A stretch of 64,000 nucleotides of DNA, from contig CAVSND010000019.1 in NCBI GenBank assembly GCA_963729215.1, forward strand, positions 62,001 to 126,000. Reading direction: 5' to 3'. The stretch comes from CAVQJU01 sp963729215 (GTDB lineage: Bacteria > Acidobacteriota > Vicinamibacteria > Vicinamibacterales > CAVVIG01). The translations under genes and the position numbers were made by a program. The notes below the pieces were generated by a model, which saw nothing but the letters and a program-made list of their open reading frames with translations, did no database searches and was not told where the DNA came from. Below are positions 1 to 8,777 of this stretch, piece by piece; the stretch's first letter is position 1; each line of letters begins with the position of its first letter.

Positions 1-45
1 GTGCAACAACACGCGCAGGCCGCACTCCTGACTCGCATAAACTCC

Positions 46-58
46 GACCATTATGGTC
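46..58. other. 13-bp perfect palindrome at the left edge
   Basis: GACCATTATGGTC is a perfect inverted repeat with a one-base centre. It overlaps the stop codon of the permease gene that ends at 57. It could be an operator for a gene lying left of the window or part of a small hairpin. No T-run follows, so I do not call it a terminator. Nothing else is supported in bases 1-56. Confidence 0.3.
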
Positions 59-914
59 AGGTTGGTTTGGCCAAGTCAACCCGCGCGTGGGCGGAGAAGA
101 ACCTGTACAGCAGCACGATATCGATCGCAATTACCGACAGCAGAAAGAGATACGCGGTTGGCCCGGGGACGATTTTGAGCTCCCGGAAGACCGTAGAGAC
201 GCCGAAACCGACGACCCAGGCGTCGAAGCTCATGCAGATTCGCCTGAACGTCTCGACCCGCATCCGGCGAATGAGCGCGGCGCCAATCGGCACGCCGACG
301 AGGACGCTCGGGAGGATTTGCGGGATCAGCAGGTTCGATTGAACCGTGATCAGCCCTGCCGAGAAGTAGGCAACGGCGGTGAAGCTCGATTCCGCGAGCC
401 GGATGAACCCGAGCGCCGCGCGGAACTCGCGTTTGTCGAGCCCCTGGTTGTTGAGCAGCACGGCCAGCGGCGGCCCCGAGATCGTCGTCACCGAGTAGAG
501 GATGCCGAGGCCGAGGCCAAACGGCAGGCCGATCGCCTTTTCGGAACGGATCGGCCGCCGGAAGCCGGCCGCCTGGACGAGGATCAGGGGCAGTAACACG
601 AGGTAGGTCCAGAGCTTCAGCCACGCCGGGCTGACGCTGGTCACCACCATCGTGCCGATGATGACGCCGGGGAGCAACCCGATCACGATCGGCAGGACAC
701 GTTTCCAGATGACGCCGAGCGCGTCGCGGTTGACCCACAGGACCCAGGCATTGAGGGCCACCTCGATCAGGACGAGCGCGGGGTTCAGCACCCGGTTCGA
801 CAGGAACAAGAGCGCCAGCGGAACAGTGATCGACGAGAAGCCGTACCCGAGGCCGCCGTTGACGATGGCGGCGAAGAGGGTAATGGCGACGAGCGCGAGA
901 ACGTTGGTAGACGT
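57..914 (-). CDS. Sulfite exporter TauE/SafE family (DUF81) membrane protein
   Basis: About 285 residues with roughly eight hydrophobic segments. The N-terminal helix has the NGGLGYGFSSI pattern, and the second half repeats the motif type (FGLGLGILYSVTTISGPPLAV), as expected of the duplicated TauE/SafE fold. Family members are permeases for sulfite, sulfoacetate or other organosulfur anions across the cytoplasmic membrane; the substrate here is unknown. It follows the porin gene directly, and the porin's TAG stop merges into an AGAGG ribosome site. No ATG/GTG/TTG exists at the right place in this frame: five bases after AGAGG is an ACG (912-914) that would give a sensible N-terminus (TSTNVLALVAITLF). 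I take ACG as the position of the start, either a rare start codon or a miscalled ATG. The downstream end is clear. Function to family level is secure; the exact start is not. Confidence 0.8.
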   Translation of the reverse strand, partial: TSTNVLALVAITLFAAIVNGGLGYGFSSITVPLALLFLSNRVLNPALVLIEVALNAWVLWVNRDALGVIWKRVLPIVIGLLPGVIIGTMVVTSVSPAWLKLWTYLVLLPLILVQAAGFRRPIRSEKAIGLPFGLGLGILYSVTTISGPPLAVLLNNQGLDKREFRAALGFIRLAESSFTAVAYFSAGLITVQSNLLIPQILPSVLVGVPIGAALIRRMRVETFRRICMSFDAWVVGFGVSTVFRELKIVPGPTAYLFLLSVIAIDIVLLYRFFSAHARVDLAKPT

Positions 915-922
915 ACGGACCT

Positions 923-2185
923 CTATAAGCTCGGCTGCAGATTCACCTGCGCGCGAAACACGATCGCGTGCTCGGGCGGGCGGCTGCCTGCGCGGTTGTC
1001 GTCGAAAGCCGTTCGCTCGAAGGTCAAGACGAACTTGACCGCCTGGTTCGCATAGAGCGCAACGCCGACGCCGGCGGCGCCTGCCGTCTGGCTCGCGCCT
1101 GCGCCCGCCAGTCCATTTGCGAAGACAGACGGGTCGACGTCGAGCCGACTGTAACGCGCCATGATCTGGACGGCGCCAAAGTGCCGCTGTGCCGGATCGA
1201 ACGGCTGTGACGGAACGACGCCGCGCTCGCTGGCGGACTCGCCGGTGAGCACGAACGCCCCGGTGATCTCCCACGCGGTGTTCGTCGGGCTGGCCGAAGT
1301 ACGCGCGCCCCGCACGGCCTGGGTGGTCCGCGCGTATTCGGCGAACGTGCCGATCGGTCCGTGGTAGTAGAAGGCCGACGGAGACACGCGCGTACGCTCG
1401 CCGTCGGCGACCGCGCCGGGTGCGTACGCAAAGAACACCTGCTGGGCCGTGCTGTGAAAGACCGGAAGCGCGCCGGCCTGCGTGCCGCTCGTGCCGCCGA
1501 CCGCCACGCCCATTTCGCGGAGCGCCCGGGTTGTCGAGCGTGCGAAGGGCCGCACGGTCAGCCGACCGGCGAAGTCTTTTCCAGAGCCGCTGTCCACGTC
1601 TCCGTTCGCGCCATCGGGCACGCCGTTGAAGACGCCGCCGATGTAGCTGATGATTCCGCCGGCCAGCCGGCCCTGGGCCTGGACGCCGACGTCGCGATTC
1701 GGGACGAGGTTGGAGGTCAGCGAGCGCTCGGGGAAGAGCAGCGCGTAGTCGGAGTAGAGCTGCTCGAGGCCGACGGGCGTCTTGTCTTTGCCGAGTCGCA
1801 CCCGGAAGGCCGGCGAGAAGCGGACGTCGACGTACGCGTCGTACAGGACGGTGGTGCCGTTCCCGAAGTCGGGCATGACGCGAAACTCGAAATACTTCGC
1901 GAGCCGGCCCTGCATGATGATCCGGACTCGCCGCATTACGAACTCGTCTTCCACCTGGTGAAGCGGGTCGTCCGGGGCGAACCGGCCGTCGAGTTGTACC
2001 AGTCCGCCCAGCTGAAACTCGTTGTCGCCGTGATCACCGACAACGGACAACCCGTTGTCGAACGCGATCGTCACCGGCGACGTCCCGCCGGATTGGCCGC
2101 GCGCGCGCCCCGCCGGCACCAGCAGCATGACCACGGCGGAAGCCAACGAGGCTGCCGCCTGTCGCGTCCCTCGGCACCGGTACAT
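923..2185 (-). CDS. Phosphate-selective porin O/P (OprP/OprO-like) outer-membrane porin
   Basis: A 420-residue protein with a signal peptide (cleavage after about residue 30, ...GRARGQ). The mature part matches the porin O/P family: GLSVVGD, FQLGGLVQLDGRF near the N-terminus, then RRVRIIMQGRLAKYFEFRVMPDFG and an LGKDKTPVGLEQL segment typical of these trimeric beta-barrels, with alternating beta strands to a C-terminal barrel strand (VFRAQVNLQPSL). Such porins pass phosphate, polyphosphate or other anions through the outer membrane. It starts 19 bases after the TonB receptor gene and overlaps the beginning of the permease region, so the three are probably one transcript under the upstream Rrf2-type regulator. 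The anion could be phosphate, but the TauE-type partner makes a sulfur anion at least as likely; that is inference. Confidence 0.82.
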   Translation of the reverse strand: MYRCRGTRQAAASLASAVVMLLVPAGRARGQSGGTSPVTIAFDNGLSVVGDHGDNEFQLGGLVQLDGRFAPDDPLHQVEDEFVMRRVRIIMQGRLAKYFEFRVMPDFGNGTTVLYDAYVDVRFSPAFRVRLGKDKTPVGLEQLYSDYALLFPERSLTSNLVPNRDVGVQAQGRLAGGIISYIGGVFNGVPDGANGDVDSGSGKDFAGRLTVRPFARSTTRALREMGVAVGGTSGTQAGALPVFHSTAQQVFFAYAPGAVADGERTRVSPSAFYYHGPIGTFAEYARTTQAVRGARTSASPTNTAWEITGAFVLTGESASERGVVPSQPFDPAQRHFGAVQIMARYSRLDVDPSVFANGLAGAGASQTAGAAGVGVALYANQAVKFVLTFERTAFDDNRAGSRPPEHAIVFRAQVNLQPSL

Positions 2186-2204
2186 CCCGCAAGTATAGCC
2201 GTCT

Positions 2205-4799
2205 TCACTTCGACTTCAGGCTCACCCTGAGCGTGACGCCGGCAGTGCGGGGTTCGCCAGGCTGCGCCTCATAAAGGCCGCTGTTACCTGGCTGCGTGGA
2301 CATCAGCTCGAGATAGTCCTTGTTCAACAGGTTGCGCGACCAGACCGACAGCGTCCAGCCATCCGCCACGCGGAAACCGACGCGCGCGTTGACCAGCGAG
2401 TAGCTGGGGATGATCAGGTAGTTGGAATATGTCGCGCTCGACGAGAATGACGAGCGGTAGCTGGTGTCGAGGGCAGCGAAGTATTCGCCGGTTCGGCTGA
2501 ACATCGATCCTCGAGCGGCCCACTCGCCGCCGATCGACACCGCCCATTTCGAAATGCCCGGCAAGATGGTCCCCGAGGCATCGACAAACTGCGGGCCGCC
2601 GGTGTCCTCGATGGCTGGCGGCGCGTCGGGGAAGCTGACGTACTTGGCGTCGGTGTAGGCCAACGCGCCGTAGACGTAGAAGTTACGGTTCACTTTGGCG
2701 TTCGTGTCGAACTCGGCCCCGCGGACACGAACCTTGTCGGCATTGGCCAGATAGCCGCGAACGACGCCGATGTCGCCGTTGGTCACCTGTGCCTGGTAGT
2801 CCTTGATCTCGGTGTCGAAGACGGCGATGTTGGCCGTGACGTTGGGGTGCGGCGTGGTCTTCAGGCCGACCTCGAAGTTGTGAACATCCTCCGGCTTGAC
2901 GGTTGCCGTCGACAAGATGGGCCGTCCGAGCGCATCGGTGGGGAGCCCGTTCAGGTTGAGGCCCACGGACTTGAACCCGGTCGCAAACGTGCCGTAGAGA
3001 TTGGCCTTCTCGTTGACCTTGAACGCCGCCGTGATTTGTCCCGACGTGTTCGTGTCGTCCACGTTCGCTGTGTACGCCTGCGGCGCCAGGACCGAAAGTT
3101 TCAGTGCGATCAGCGCCGGATTGGTCGTCTGCAGTCCGCCATACACCTCCTGGTTGAAATCGACGTCCTTCTTGTCGTAGTTCAGGCGCAGGCCGGGCAG
3201 CAGCCGCAGGCGGTCGGTGATCGACCACTGCAGCTGGCCGAAGAGCGCGGCGCTGAGGTTGTTGTAGTCCAGGTACTGGTTGAACCCGTAGCCGTCCAGG
3301 AGGCCCGGTGTCGAGGCCGCCGCGCCTGGTGCGAGAAGGAACCGGTAGGCGGCTGACCCCTGCTCCTGCTTGATGACGGGATCCGATTGAATCTGCTGGC
3401 TGAACACGAACGCACCGGCGACGAAGTTCAACTGGCGCGACACATCTTCTGCGTATCGCACTTCCTGCGCCCACTGGTGCTGCTTCGAGGTGCCGGCCGA
3501 AATCGTGGTGACGGGCAGGCCGATGAAGTCGCGGTCGTTCGACGGATCCCAGTCCCAGTACCGCCACGAGGTCGTCGATGTCAGGCGCCCGGGGCCCAGC
3601 TTCCAGTCGACATTGATTGACGCGCCGCCGAGATCCTGGTTGGACCGCAGCGGGGAGTCGATGTCCGTCAACCGATCGAAGGCGTTGTAGCTTGGCGGCG
3701 TGTAGTGCAGATCCGACGCGATGGCGGCCCATTGGCGGTTCGCCGGGCGCTTGGTCGGCGCGACGCCGGCGACAACCTGCGTGTAGCCGTTGGCGCGCTG
3801 CCGCGTATCGTCAAAGGCGAACGTAATGGCGAGGTTGTCGGACGGCGCGTAGAGGAGCTGGCCGCGCAGGCCGACGTTGTTCAACGCGTTCGTGTCCTGC
3901 TGCAACTTGACGTTGTAGATGGTGCCATCGCGCTGCGTGCCGGAGAACGAGATGCGGCCCGCCCACTTTCCGCCGAGCGGCCCGGTCACCGACGCTTTAG
4001 CCTGCACGAACTGCAGGTTGCCGTAGTTCACTTCGAGCTCGGTGCCCGGCGTGAACGACGGTTTGCGCGTGGTCACGTTGATCGCGCCGGCCGTCGTGTT
4101 CTTGCCGAAGAGCGTCCCCTGCGGTCCGCGCAGGACTTCGACCTGATCGACGTCGAGGAAGTCGAGCGTCGCCGAGGCCGGCCGCGCGTAGAAGACGCCG
4201 TCGATGTAGAGGCCGACGCCCGGTTCGAGGCCGTCGTTGGTGAGGCCGAACGGCGCGCCGAGGCCGCGGATGTTGATCGCCGAGTTGCGGGGATTGCTGC
4301 TGTAGAACTGCACGGTCGGGATCATTTCCTTCAGGCGGTTGACGTTGAAGGCGCCGGCGTCGGACACGAGATCGCCTCGCACGACCGACACTGGAATGGG
4401 CACGTCCTGGGCCTGCTCTTCGACGCGCCTGGCCGTGACGACCACCGACTGTGAAAATCGCGCCGGGCTGAGCGTGACGTCGTTGACGAGCGGCTGGCCG
4501 TTGGCGACGACAACGCGGCGTTCGACGGTTTCAAAGCCGTCGAGCGTCACGGTCACGCGGTACGGGCCGGGTTCGAGCGTCCCGGACACATACGTGCCGT
4601 CAGCGTTGGTGATGATATCGGTGCTGGTGTTGGTGGCGTCGCTGGTGATCTTGACGGTCACGCCGGGGAGCACGCCGCCCGATGAGTCTTTGACGGTCCC
4701 GGAGATGACGTTTGGCGTGCTTTGAGCGGCCGCCAGCGCGGGCGCGAACAGGAACATTGAGACGACGATGCGAATGAGTGCGGCGCGAAACGGAAACAT
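2205..4799 (-). CDS. TonB-dependent receptor with N-terminal carboxypeptidase-regulatory-like domain
   Basis: About 864 residues. Order: signal peptide ending ALAAAQ, a beta-sandwich carboxypeptidase-regulatory-like domain (GTVKDSSGGVLPGVTVKI ... GPYRVTVTLDGFE, about 30-115), a TonB-box-like stretch (SVVVTARRVEEQAQDVPI), a plug domain with NIRGLG, VGLYIDGVFYAR and QVEVLRGPQGTLFGKNTTAGAI, then a 22-strand-type barrel ending in RVSLKSK. The plug is of the siderophore/FecA-CirA style rather than Oar style. It imports a scarce solute in a TonB-powered way; the ligand cannot be read from sequence. The start is the ATG at 4797-4799, because GAGGAG lies seven bases upstream; an in-frame GTG five codons earlier would put this site inside the gene. 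The neighbouring Rrf2 regulator, porin and TauE/SafE permease suggest anion or organosulfur uptake. Confidence 0.9.
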   Translation of the reverse strand: MFPFRAALIRIVVSMFLFAPALAAAQSTPNVISGTVKDSSGGVLPGVTVKITSDATNTSTDIITNADGTYVSGTLEPGPYRVTVTLDGFETVERRVVVANGQPLVNDVTLSPARFSQSVVVTARRVEEQAQDVPIPVSVVRGDLVSDAGAFNVNRLKEMIPTVQFYSSNPRNSAINIRGLGAPFGLTNDGLEPGVGLYIDGVFYARPASATLDFLDVDQVEVLRGPQGTLFGKNTTAGAINVTTRKPSFTPGTELEVNYGNLQFVQAKASVTGPLGGKWAGRISFSGTQRDGTIYNVKLQQDTNALNNVGLRGQLLYAPSDNLAITFAFDDTRQRANGYTQVVAGVAPTKRPANRQWAAIASDLHYTPPSYNAFDRLTDIDSPLRSNQDLGGASINVDWKLGPGRLTSTTSWRYWDWDPSNDRDFIGLPVTTISAGTSKQHQWAQEVRYAEDVSRQLNFVAGAFVFSQQIQSDPVIKQEQGSAAYRFLLAPGAAASTPGLLDGYGFNQYLDYNNLSAALFGQLQWSITDRLRLLPGLRLNYDKKDVDFNQEVYGGLQTTNPALIALKLSVLAPQAYTANVDDTNTSGQITAAFKVNEKANLYGTFATGFKSVGLNLNGLPTDALGRPILSTATVKPEDVHNFEVGLKTTPHPNVTANIAVFDTEIKDYQAQVTNGDIGVVRGYLANADKVRVRGAEFDTNAKVNRNFYVYGALAYTDAKYVSFPDAPPAIEDTGGPQFVDASGTILPGISKWAVSIGGEWAARGSMFSRTGEYFAALDTSYRSSFSSSATYSNYLIIPSYSLVNARVGFRVADGWTLSVWSRNLLNKDYLELMSTQPGNSGLYEAQPGEPRTAGVTLRVSLKSK

Positions 4800-4960
4800 G
4801 ACTCGACTCCTCACTGAAGATTGACAATCGACAGACCAGGCGCGCCGCCGTCGACCGTCGAGGAGTGGAAAGGGTGATGACTCCCGTCAGGACGCCGCCG
4901 GCACGCTACAGGCGCACCGACAACAACAGCGGGAGGCGGAGGAGAGGCGGGGGACGCGCG

Positions 4961-5443
4961 TCATCGCGGGCCGCCGAGCTCGATGACGTGGCGCGTATCG
5001 CGATCGTCGTCGGGTTGTGGCGAGTGAGCGGCGGCCGCGAGCGTCGTGCCATCGAGGATGCGCGCGGTTTCGTCGCGGACCTGCTGGAACACGCGGCGAA
5101 CCGCGCAGTCGTGCTCCGTGACGCATTCCTCGCAGGGCGCGTACGCGGTCTGGCTGACGCAGGAGACCAGGGCCAGCGGGCCGTCCAGCGCCCGAATGAC
5201 GTCGCCGACACTGATGCGGTCGGGCGTCCGCGCGAGCTGATAACCGCCGTGCGGCCCTTTGCGGCTCTGGACGAGGCCCCGGTGTTTGAGACTCAACAGG
5301 ATGTTTTCGAGGAATTTCTTGGGGATTGCGTCGGCCTCGGCGAGGTCGCCGATGAGCATCGGCCCATGGCCGTGCTCGCGCGTCAGCGTGAGCATCGCCT
5401 TCAGACCGTATTTGCCTCTGCGAGTCAGCATGAAGAAGTCCAT
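4961..5443 (-). CDS. Rrf2/IscR-family transcriptional regulator with a four-cysteine cluster site
   Basis: 160 residues. An N-terminal winged helix (LTRRGKYGLKAML ... IPKKFLENILLSLKHRGLVQSRKG-GGY) is the classic Rrf2 DNA-binding domain. Cysteines at about 95, 104, 107 and 113 (C-x8-C-x2-C-x5-C) occupy the place where IscR, NsrR and RsrR bind an Fe-S cluster, so this protein may sense iron-sulfur status, redox or NO; CymR-type relatives without a cluster control cysteine metabolism. Two in-frame ATGs are possible (5441-5443 and four codons later); MLTRRGKYGL resembles the usual family start, so the later one is a real alternative. Overlapping dyads just upstream (5446-5475) are likely autoregulatory sites. 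It is the first gene of the block containing the TonB receptor, porin and permease and is the obvious candidate regulator. Confidence 0.88.
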   Translation of the reverse strand: MDFFMLTRRGKYGLKAMLTLTREHGHGPMLIGDLAEADAIPKKFLENILLSLKHRGLVQSRKGPHGGYQLARTPDRISVGDVIRALDGPLALVSCVSQTAYAPCEECVTEHDCAVRRVFQQVRDETARILDGTTLAAAAHSPQPDDDRDTRHVIELGGPR

Positions 5444-5445
5444 AA

Positions 5446-5475
5446 AGTCTACTCACTCTATAGACTATAAGTCAA
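5446..5475 (-). promoter_or_regulatory. Candidate Rrf2 operator and -35 element
   Basis: Upstream of the Rrf2-type gene lie two overlapping dyads: AGTCTA (5446-5451) with its complement TAGACT (5461-5466), and the 11-bp palindrome TATAGACTATA (5459-5469). On the minus strand a TTGACT (5470-5475) abuts them, with TAGACT eighteen bases downstream as a poor -10. The region is AT-rich in an otherwise very GC-rich window. Rrf2 proteins commonly bind such dyads over their own promoter. That this one is autoregulatory is inference. Confidence 0.4.
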
Positions 5476-5567
5476 TTGTTCAGCCTTCCCGTTCGGCTCA
5501 GACAATAACTCCTTGTTGCAAAGCATGTTAGGCTCTGCTGATTCTCGGGACTGCGAAGGAGCCAATC

Positions 5568-6709
5568 ATGAAGTCTGACCGGCTTGTGGTGCCTCACCGT
5601 TGTCGGACTCGTCGGTTGCTTTGCGATTTCCGCAGGCGCGCAGGCACCCAACGACGTCGATGCCCGTGCACGCGCCATCCATCGCCGCGTCCTCGTCATC
5701 GACAGCCACACGGACGTGCTGCTGCCAGGCTCGGCCGAAAATCTCTACGCGCCCGGCCATACCTCGCACACCGATCTCGATAAATTGAAGCGGGGCGGGG
5801 TCGGCTGTCGTCGCGATGGCGATCGCGGTTGGCAACGGACCGCGCACGCCCGAGGGCGTCGCGGCTGCCCACGCCGAAGCCGACGCGAAACTGGCGGCGA
5901 TTCGCGGTTTCGTCAAGGACAACGCCAACGACGCGGCGCTCGCGCTCACCGCCGACGACATCCTCCGGATTCACAAGGCCGGCAAGATCGCCGTCATCGA
6001 AAGCTTTCTCAATACGCGATCGATTGGCGCCGACATCTCGGCGATTGACGGACTGTATCGCGACGGCGTCCGGCTGTTCGGATTCAGCCACGCCGGCAAC
6101 AACGACTTCGCCGATTCCTCCCGGCCGAGCGGGGAACCCGCCGAGGAGCACCACGGTCTGTCGCCGGTCGGCAAGCAAGCCGTGGCGAAGCTGAATCGCC
6201 TGGGCGTCATCATCGACATCTCACAGTTGACGCCCGCCGGCGTGATGCAAGTGCTCGAGCTTACGAAGGCGCCGGTCATCGCGAGCCATTCCGACGTCAG
6301 GGCGCTCGTCGAAAACACGCGCACGCTGAGCGACCGCGAGCTGGATGCCATCAAGGCCAACGGCGGCGTCGTGGACGTGACGCCGTTCAACAACTACCTG
6401 CGCCGTGTTCCTCCGGGCCTGGACGCAGAGGCACGGGCGAAGCTCCCACGCGCGACTGTCAGCGATCTGGTCGATCACATCGACTACATCGTCAAGCGCA
6501 TCGGGATCGATCACGTCGGCATCGGAACGGACTTCAACCACGGCGCGGGCATCGAGGGCTTCGACGATGAGAGCGATGCCCCGAACGTCACGCGCGAGCT
6601 CGTGCGGAGAGGTTATAGCGAAGGGCAGATCGCGAAGATCTGGGGCGGCAACTTCCTGCGCGTGTTCCGGCGGGTCGAAGAGACGGCGCGGATCCTGCGC
6701 AGGTCGTAA
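5568..6709 (+). CDS. Membrane (renal-type) dipeptidase, peptidase family M19, with two apparent frameshifts
   Basis: Reconstructed as one zinc dipeptidase of about 380 residues. A strong site GAAGGAG sits six bases before the ATG at 5568, but the hydrophobic signal peptide (CLTVVGLVGCFAISAGAQA) is in another frame, so a base seems missing near 5584. A second break near 5803 separates DSHTDVLL...LDKLKRGGVG from VAMAIAVGNGP onward. Together the pieces have every M19 landmark: the His-x-Asp pair (SHTD), the bridging Glu in VIES, the ASHSDVR histidine, and GTDFNHG near the C-terminus. M19 enzymes cleave dipeptides and D-amino-acid-containing peptides in the periplasm. The gene is convergent with threonine synthase, 15 bases away. 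The two breaks may be sequencing indels or true decay; intact metal ligands argue for the former. Confidence 0.82.
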
Positions 6710-6724
6710 CGGCGGTTGCTCGCG

Positions 6725-7906
6725 CTACGCGGGGAGCGCGTCGAGGTATTTCAGCGCGCCGCCGGTGCTGAGCAGCACGACGCGATCGTGCGGCTTGATC
6801 GCGCCGCTTCCGGCGAGCACCGTCAGCGCCGCAAACGTCGCGCCGCTCTCGGGCGCGGCGCTGACGCCTTCGCACGCGCCGATCGTCAGCATGCCGTCCA
6901 CCATGGCCTGGTCCGACACCGCGAGCGCCGTGCCGCCGCTGTCCCGCACGGCGCGGAGGATCAGGAAATCACCAATGGCGCGCGGGACACGCAGTCCGTC
7001 GGCCACCGTGCGTGCGCCTTCCCACATGGCCGCCTTCTCCGTGCCGTCGGTGAAGGCGCGGACGATCGGCGCGCAGCCCTCGGCCTGCACCGACACCATG
7101 CGCGGCCGCCGCTGTCCCGATACCCAGCCGATCCGCTCCAACTCGTCGAAGGCTTTCCACATGCCGACGAGACCTGTGCCGCCGCCTGTCGGATAGATGA
7201 TCCAGTCGGGGTACGTCCAGTCCATCTGTTCCGCGATCTCGTAGGCCATCGTCTTCTTGCCTTCGATCCGGTAGGGCTCCTTGAGCGTCGAGACGTCGTA
7301 CCAGCCGTGAGGCGCGCCCTGTTCGGCGGCGACACGGGCGGCGTCCGTGATGAGCCCGTCGACCAGCGTCACGTCCGCGCCGTACAACCGGCATTCCTTC
7401 GCGAATGGGACCTTCACGTCGCGCGGGAGAAACACTTTGGCGTGCATGCCAGCCCGCGCCGCGTAAGCGGCCATCGCGTTGCCGGCGTTTCCGGCCGATG
7501 GGACGGAGACCGTCGTTACGCCGAGTCCGCGCGCGCGGGTGATCGCCGCGGACTGTCCGCGCGCCTTGAACGAGTTCGTCGGATTCGGTGATTCGTCCTT
7601 GATGTACAGCCGATCGAGGCCGACGCGTGCGCCGAGCGCGTGTGCGTGCACGAGCGGAGTGAACCCTTCGCCGAGCGTGACCGGTGACTCGTCCGGGAAC
7701 AACGGCAGCAGCTCCCGATAGCGCCACATCGTCGGCTCGCGATCGCGAAGGCTTTCGCGCGGCCAGGCGCGCGCCTTGTCCAGGTCGTACCGGACCAGCA
7801 ACGGCGCGCCGCACGTGCAGAGGTGATGGCGGCCTCGAGGATCGAGAGCCGGCGCGCCGCACGGGACGGAGCACTCGAGATGACTGAAGTACGACGCGCG
7901 GCTCAC
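6725..7906 (-). CDS. thrC: Threonine synthase (PLP-dependent)
   Basis: 393 residues, converting O-phosphohomoserine to threonine in the cytosol. It belongs to the thrC class that begins with a zinc-ribbon-like segment (Cys 12, 16, 30 and 32). PLP would bind Lys114 in NSFKARG; the Ser/Gly loop SAGNAGNAMAAYAARAG and the phosphate-binding loop PTGGGTGLVGMWKAF are present, and the LSTGGALKYLDAL C-terminus closes the fold. It starts four bases after the upstream gene's stop (7910), so it may be co-transcribed with the WEGD-family gene, although no functional link is apparent. Diaminopropionate ammonia-lyase-like or cysteate synthase-like relatives share the fold, so a non-threonine role cannot be fully excluded, but the match to thrC is good throughout. 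Confidence 0.85.
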   Translation of the reverse strand: MSRASYFSHLECSVPCGAPALDPRGRHHLCTCGAPLLVRYDLDKARAWPRESLRDREPTMWRYRELLPLFPDESPVTLGEGFTPLVHAHALGARVGLDRLYIKDESPNPTNSFKARGQSAAITRARGLGVTTVSVPSAGNAGNAMAAYAARAGMHAKVFLPRDVKVPFAKECRLYGADVTLVDGLITDAARVAAEQGAPHGWYDVSTLKEPYRIEGKKTMAYEIAEQMDWTYPDWIIYPTGGGTGLVGMWKAFDELERIGWVSGQRRPRMVSVQAEGCAPIVRAFTDGTEKAAMWEGARTVADGLRVPRAIGDFLILRAVRDSGGTALAVSDQAMVDGMLTIGACEGVSAAPESGATFAALTVLAGSGAIKPHDRVVLLSTGGALKYLDALPA

Positions 7907-7909
7907 GCG

Positions 7910-8764
7910 CTATTTCTTCGGCGGAGCCGCGGGCGCTGGAAGCGGGGGCAGCGGCGCCGGGTTGAGATAGCCGCGCGTCCCGTCCGGCCGGATCGGGCCG
8001 GGGCCGAATCCCAGATGCTCGCGGTCGACGTTGTTCTCGCTGCAGGAATACTCCTGCAACTGCTCATCCGGTTTCCCCAGCACCCACGTTCGCTCGTAGG
8101 TGAACGGCCGGGTGTAAAACTTCAGGTCTTCAATCGTCGTATGCACGTGGATGTGGTCCATGTCCGGCCGCGTCCACCGCTCGACGACATGGAGCGCGTC
8201 GCTGTGCGGGTTGGCGTTCTCGTCGATCCAGACCTTCTCGTCCTTGAACCCGATCGAATCGATGACCAGCGCGTCGCCTTCCCATTTGCCGACTTCTTCA
8301 CCGAAGAACGAGGGATCGGGATCTTCGGTATGTTTGCGGCCATCGGTCGGGATGAGCCGGTAGTAACTGTAGAAATAGAGGAAGGCGACCTTCTTCGATC
8401 CCTGCAGCACCTCGAAGGGAAGGCCGCTCGCGTTGTGCCGCGGGATGCCGCCGATGATGCACAGCGCCTCGGGATCGATCGTCGCGGTCAGGTTGTGCTG
8501 GAGCGCTGCCTCACCGGCGGGCGTCAGCGGAAGTTTCAAGCCCGGCAGATCCTTGGCGATGTTGCCGCCCGGGACCGTATCGCGGGTCCCTTTCCAGTAG
8601 CCGCTGAGATCCGGATGACCGTCGGCCGTGCGCGGTGCCGGCCGGGGCTTGGCGGACTTGTTGTCCACCGCCGTCAACTCCTGGGCGCCGGCGCCCGTGG
8701 AAAAAAGCGACGCGCCGAGCGTGAGCACGGTCGCCAGCATTCGGACGCGTAGGTTGTTATTCAC
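7910..8764 (-). CDS. Exported protein of the WEGDxLVxD family (unknown function), paralogue 1
   Basis: 284 residues with a signal peptide (MLATVLTLGASLFSTGAGAQ). The start is the GTG at 8762-8764, with GGGGGAG five bases upstream; an ATG further upstream would overlap DUF6152. The mature protein opens with PDLSGYWKGT, and the core carries GKWEGDALVIDSIGF, ANPHSDALHVVERW and FYTRPFTYERTW, followed by a cysteine and a proline-rich tail. Two paralogues lie at 31933 and 41988 in this window. I know this signature as abundant in Acidobacteriota secretomes, with no established biochemistry. The 5' neighbour is a DUF6152 gene 13 bases away, so the two secreted proteins are probably made together; thrC follows four bases downstream. 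Confidence 0.7.
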   Translation of the reverse strand: MNNNLRVRMLATVLTLGASLFSTGAGAQELTAVDNKSAKPRPAPRTADGHPDLSGYWKGTRDTVPGGNIAKDLPGLKLPLTPAGEAALQHNLTATIDPEALCIIGGIPRHNASGLPFEVLQGSKKVAFLYFYSYYRLIPTDGRKHTEDPDPSFFGEEVGKWEGDALVIDSIGFKDEKVWIDENANPHSDALHVVERWTRPDMDHIHVHTTIEDLKFYTRPFTYERTWVLGKPDEQLQEYSCSENNVDREHLGFGPGPIRPDGTRGYLNPAPLPPLPAPAAPPKK

Positions 8765-8777
8765 GGCAGCTCCCCCG

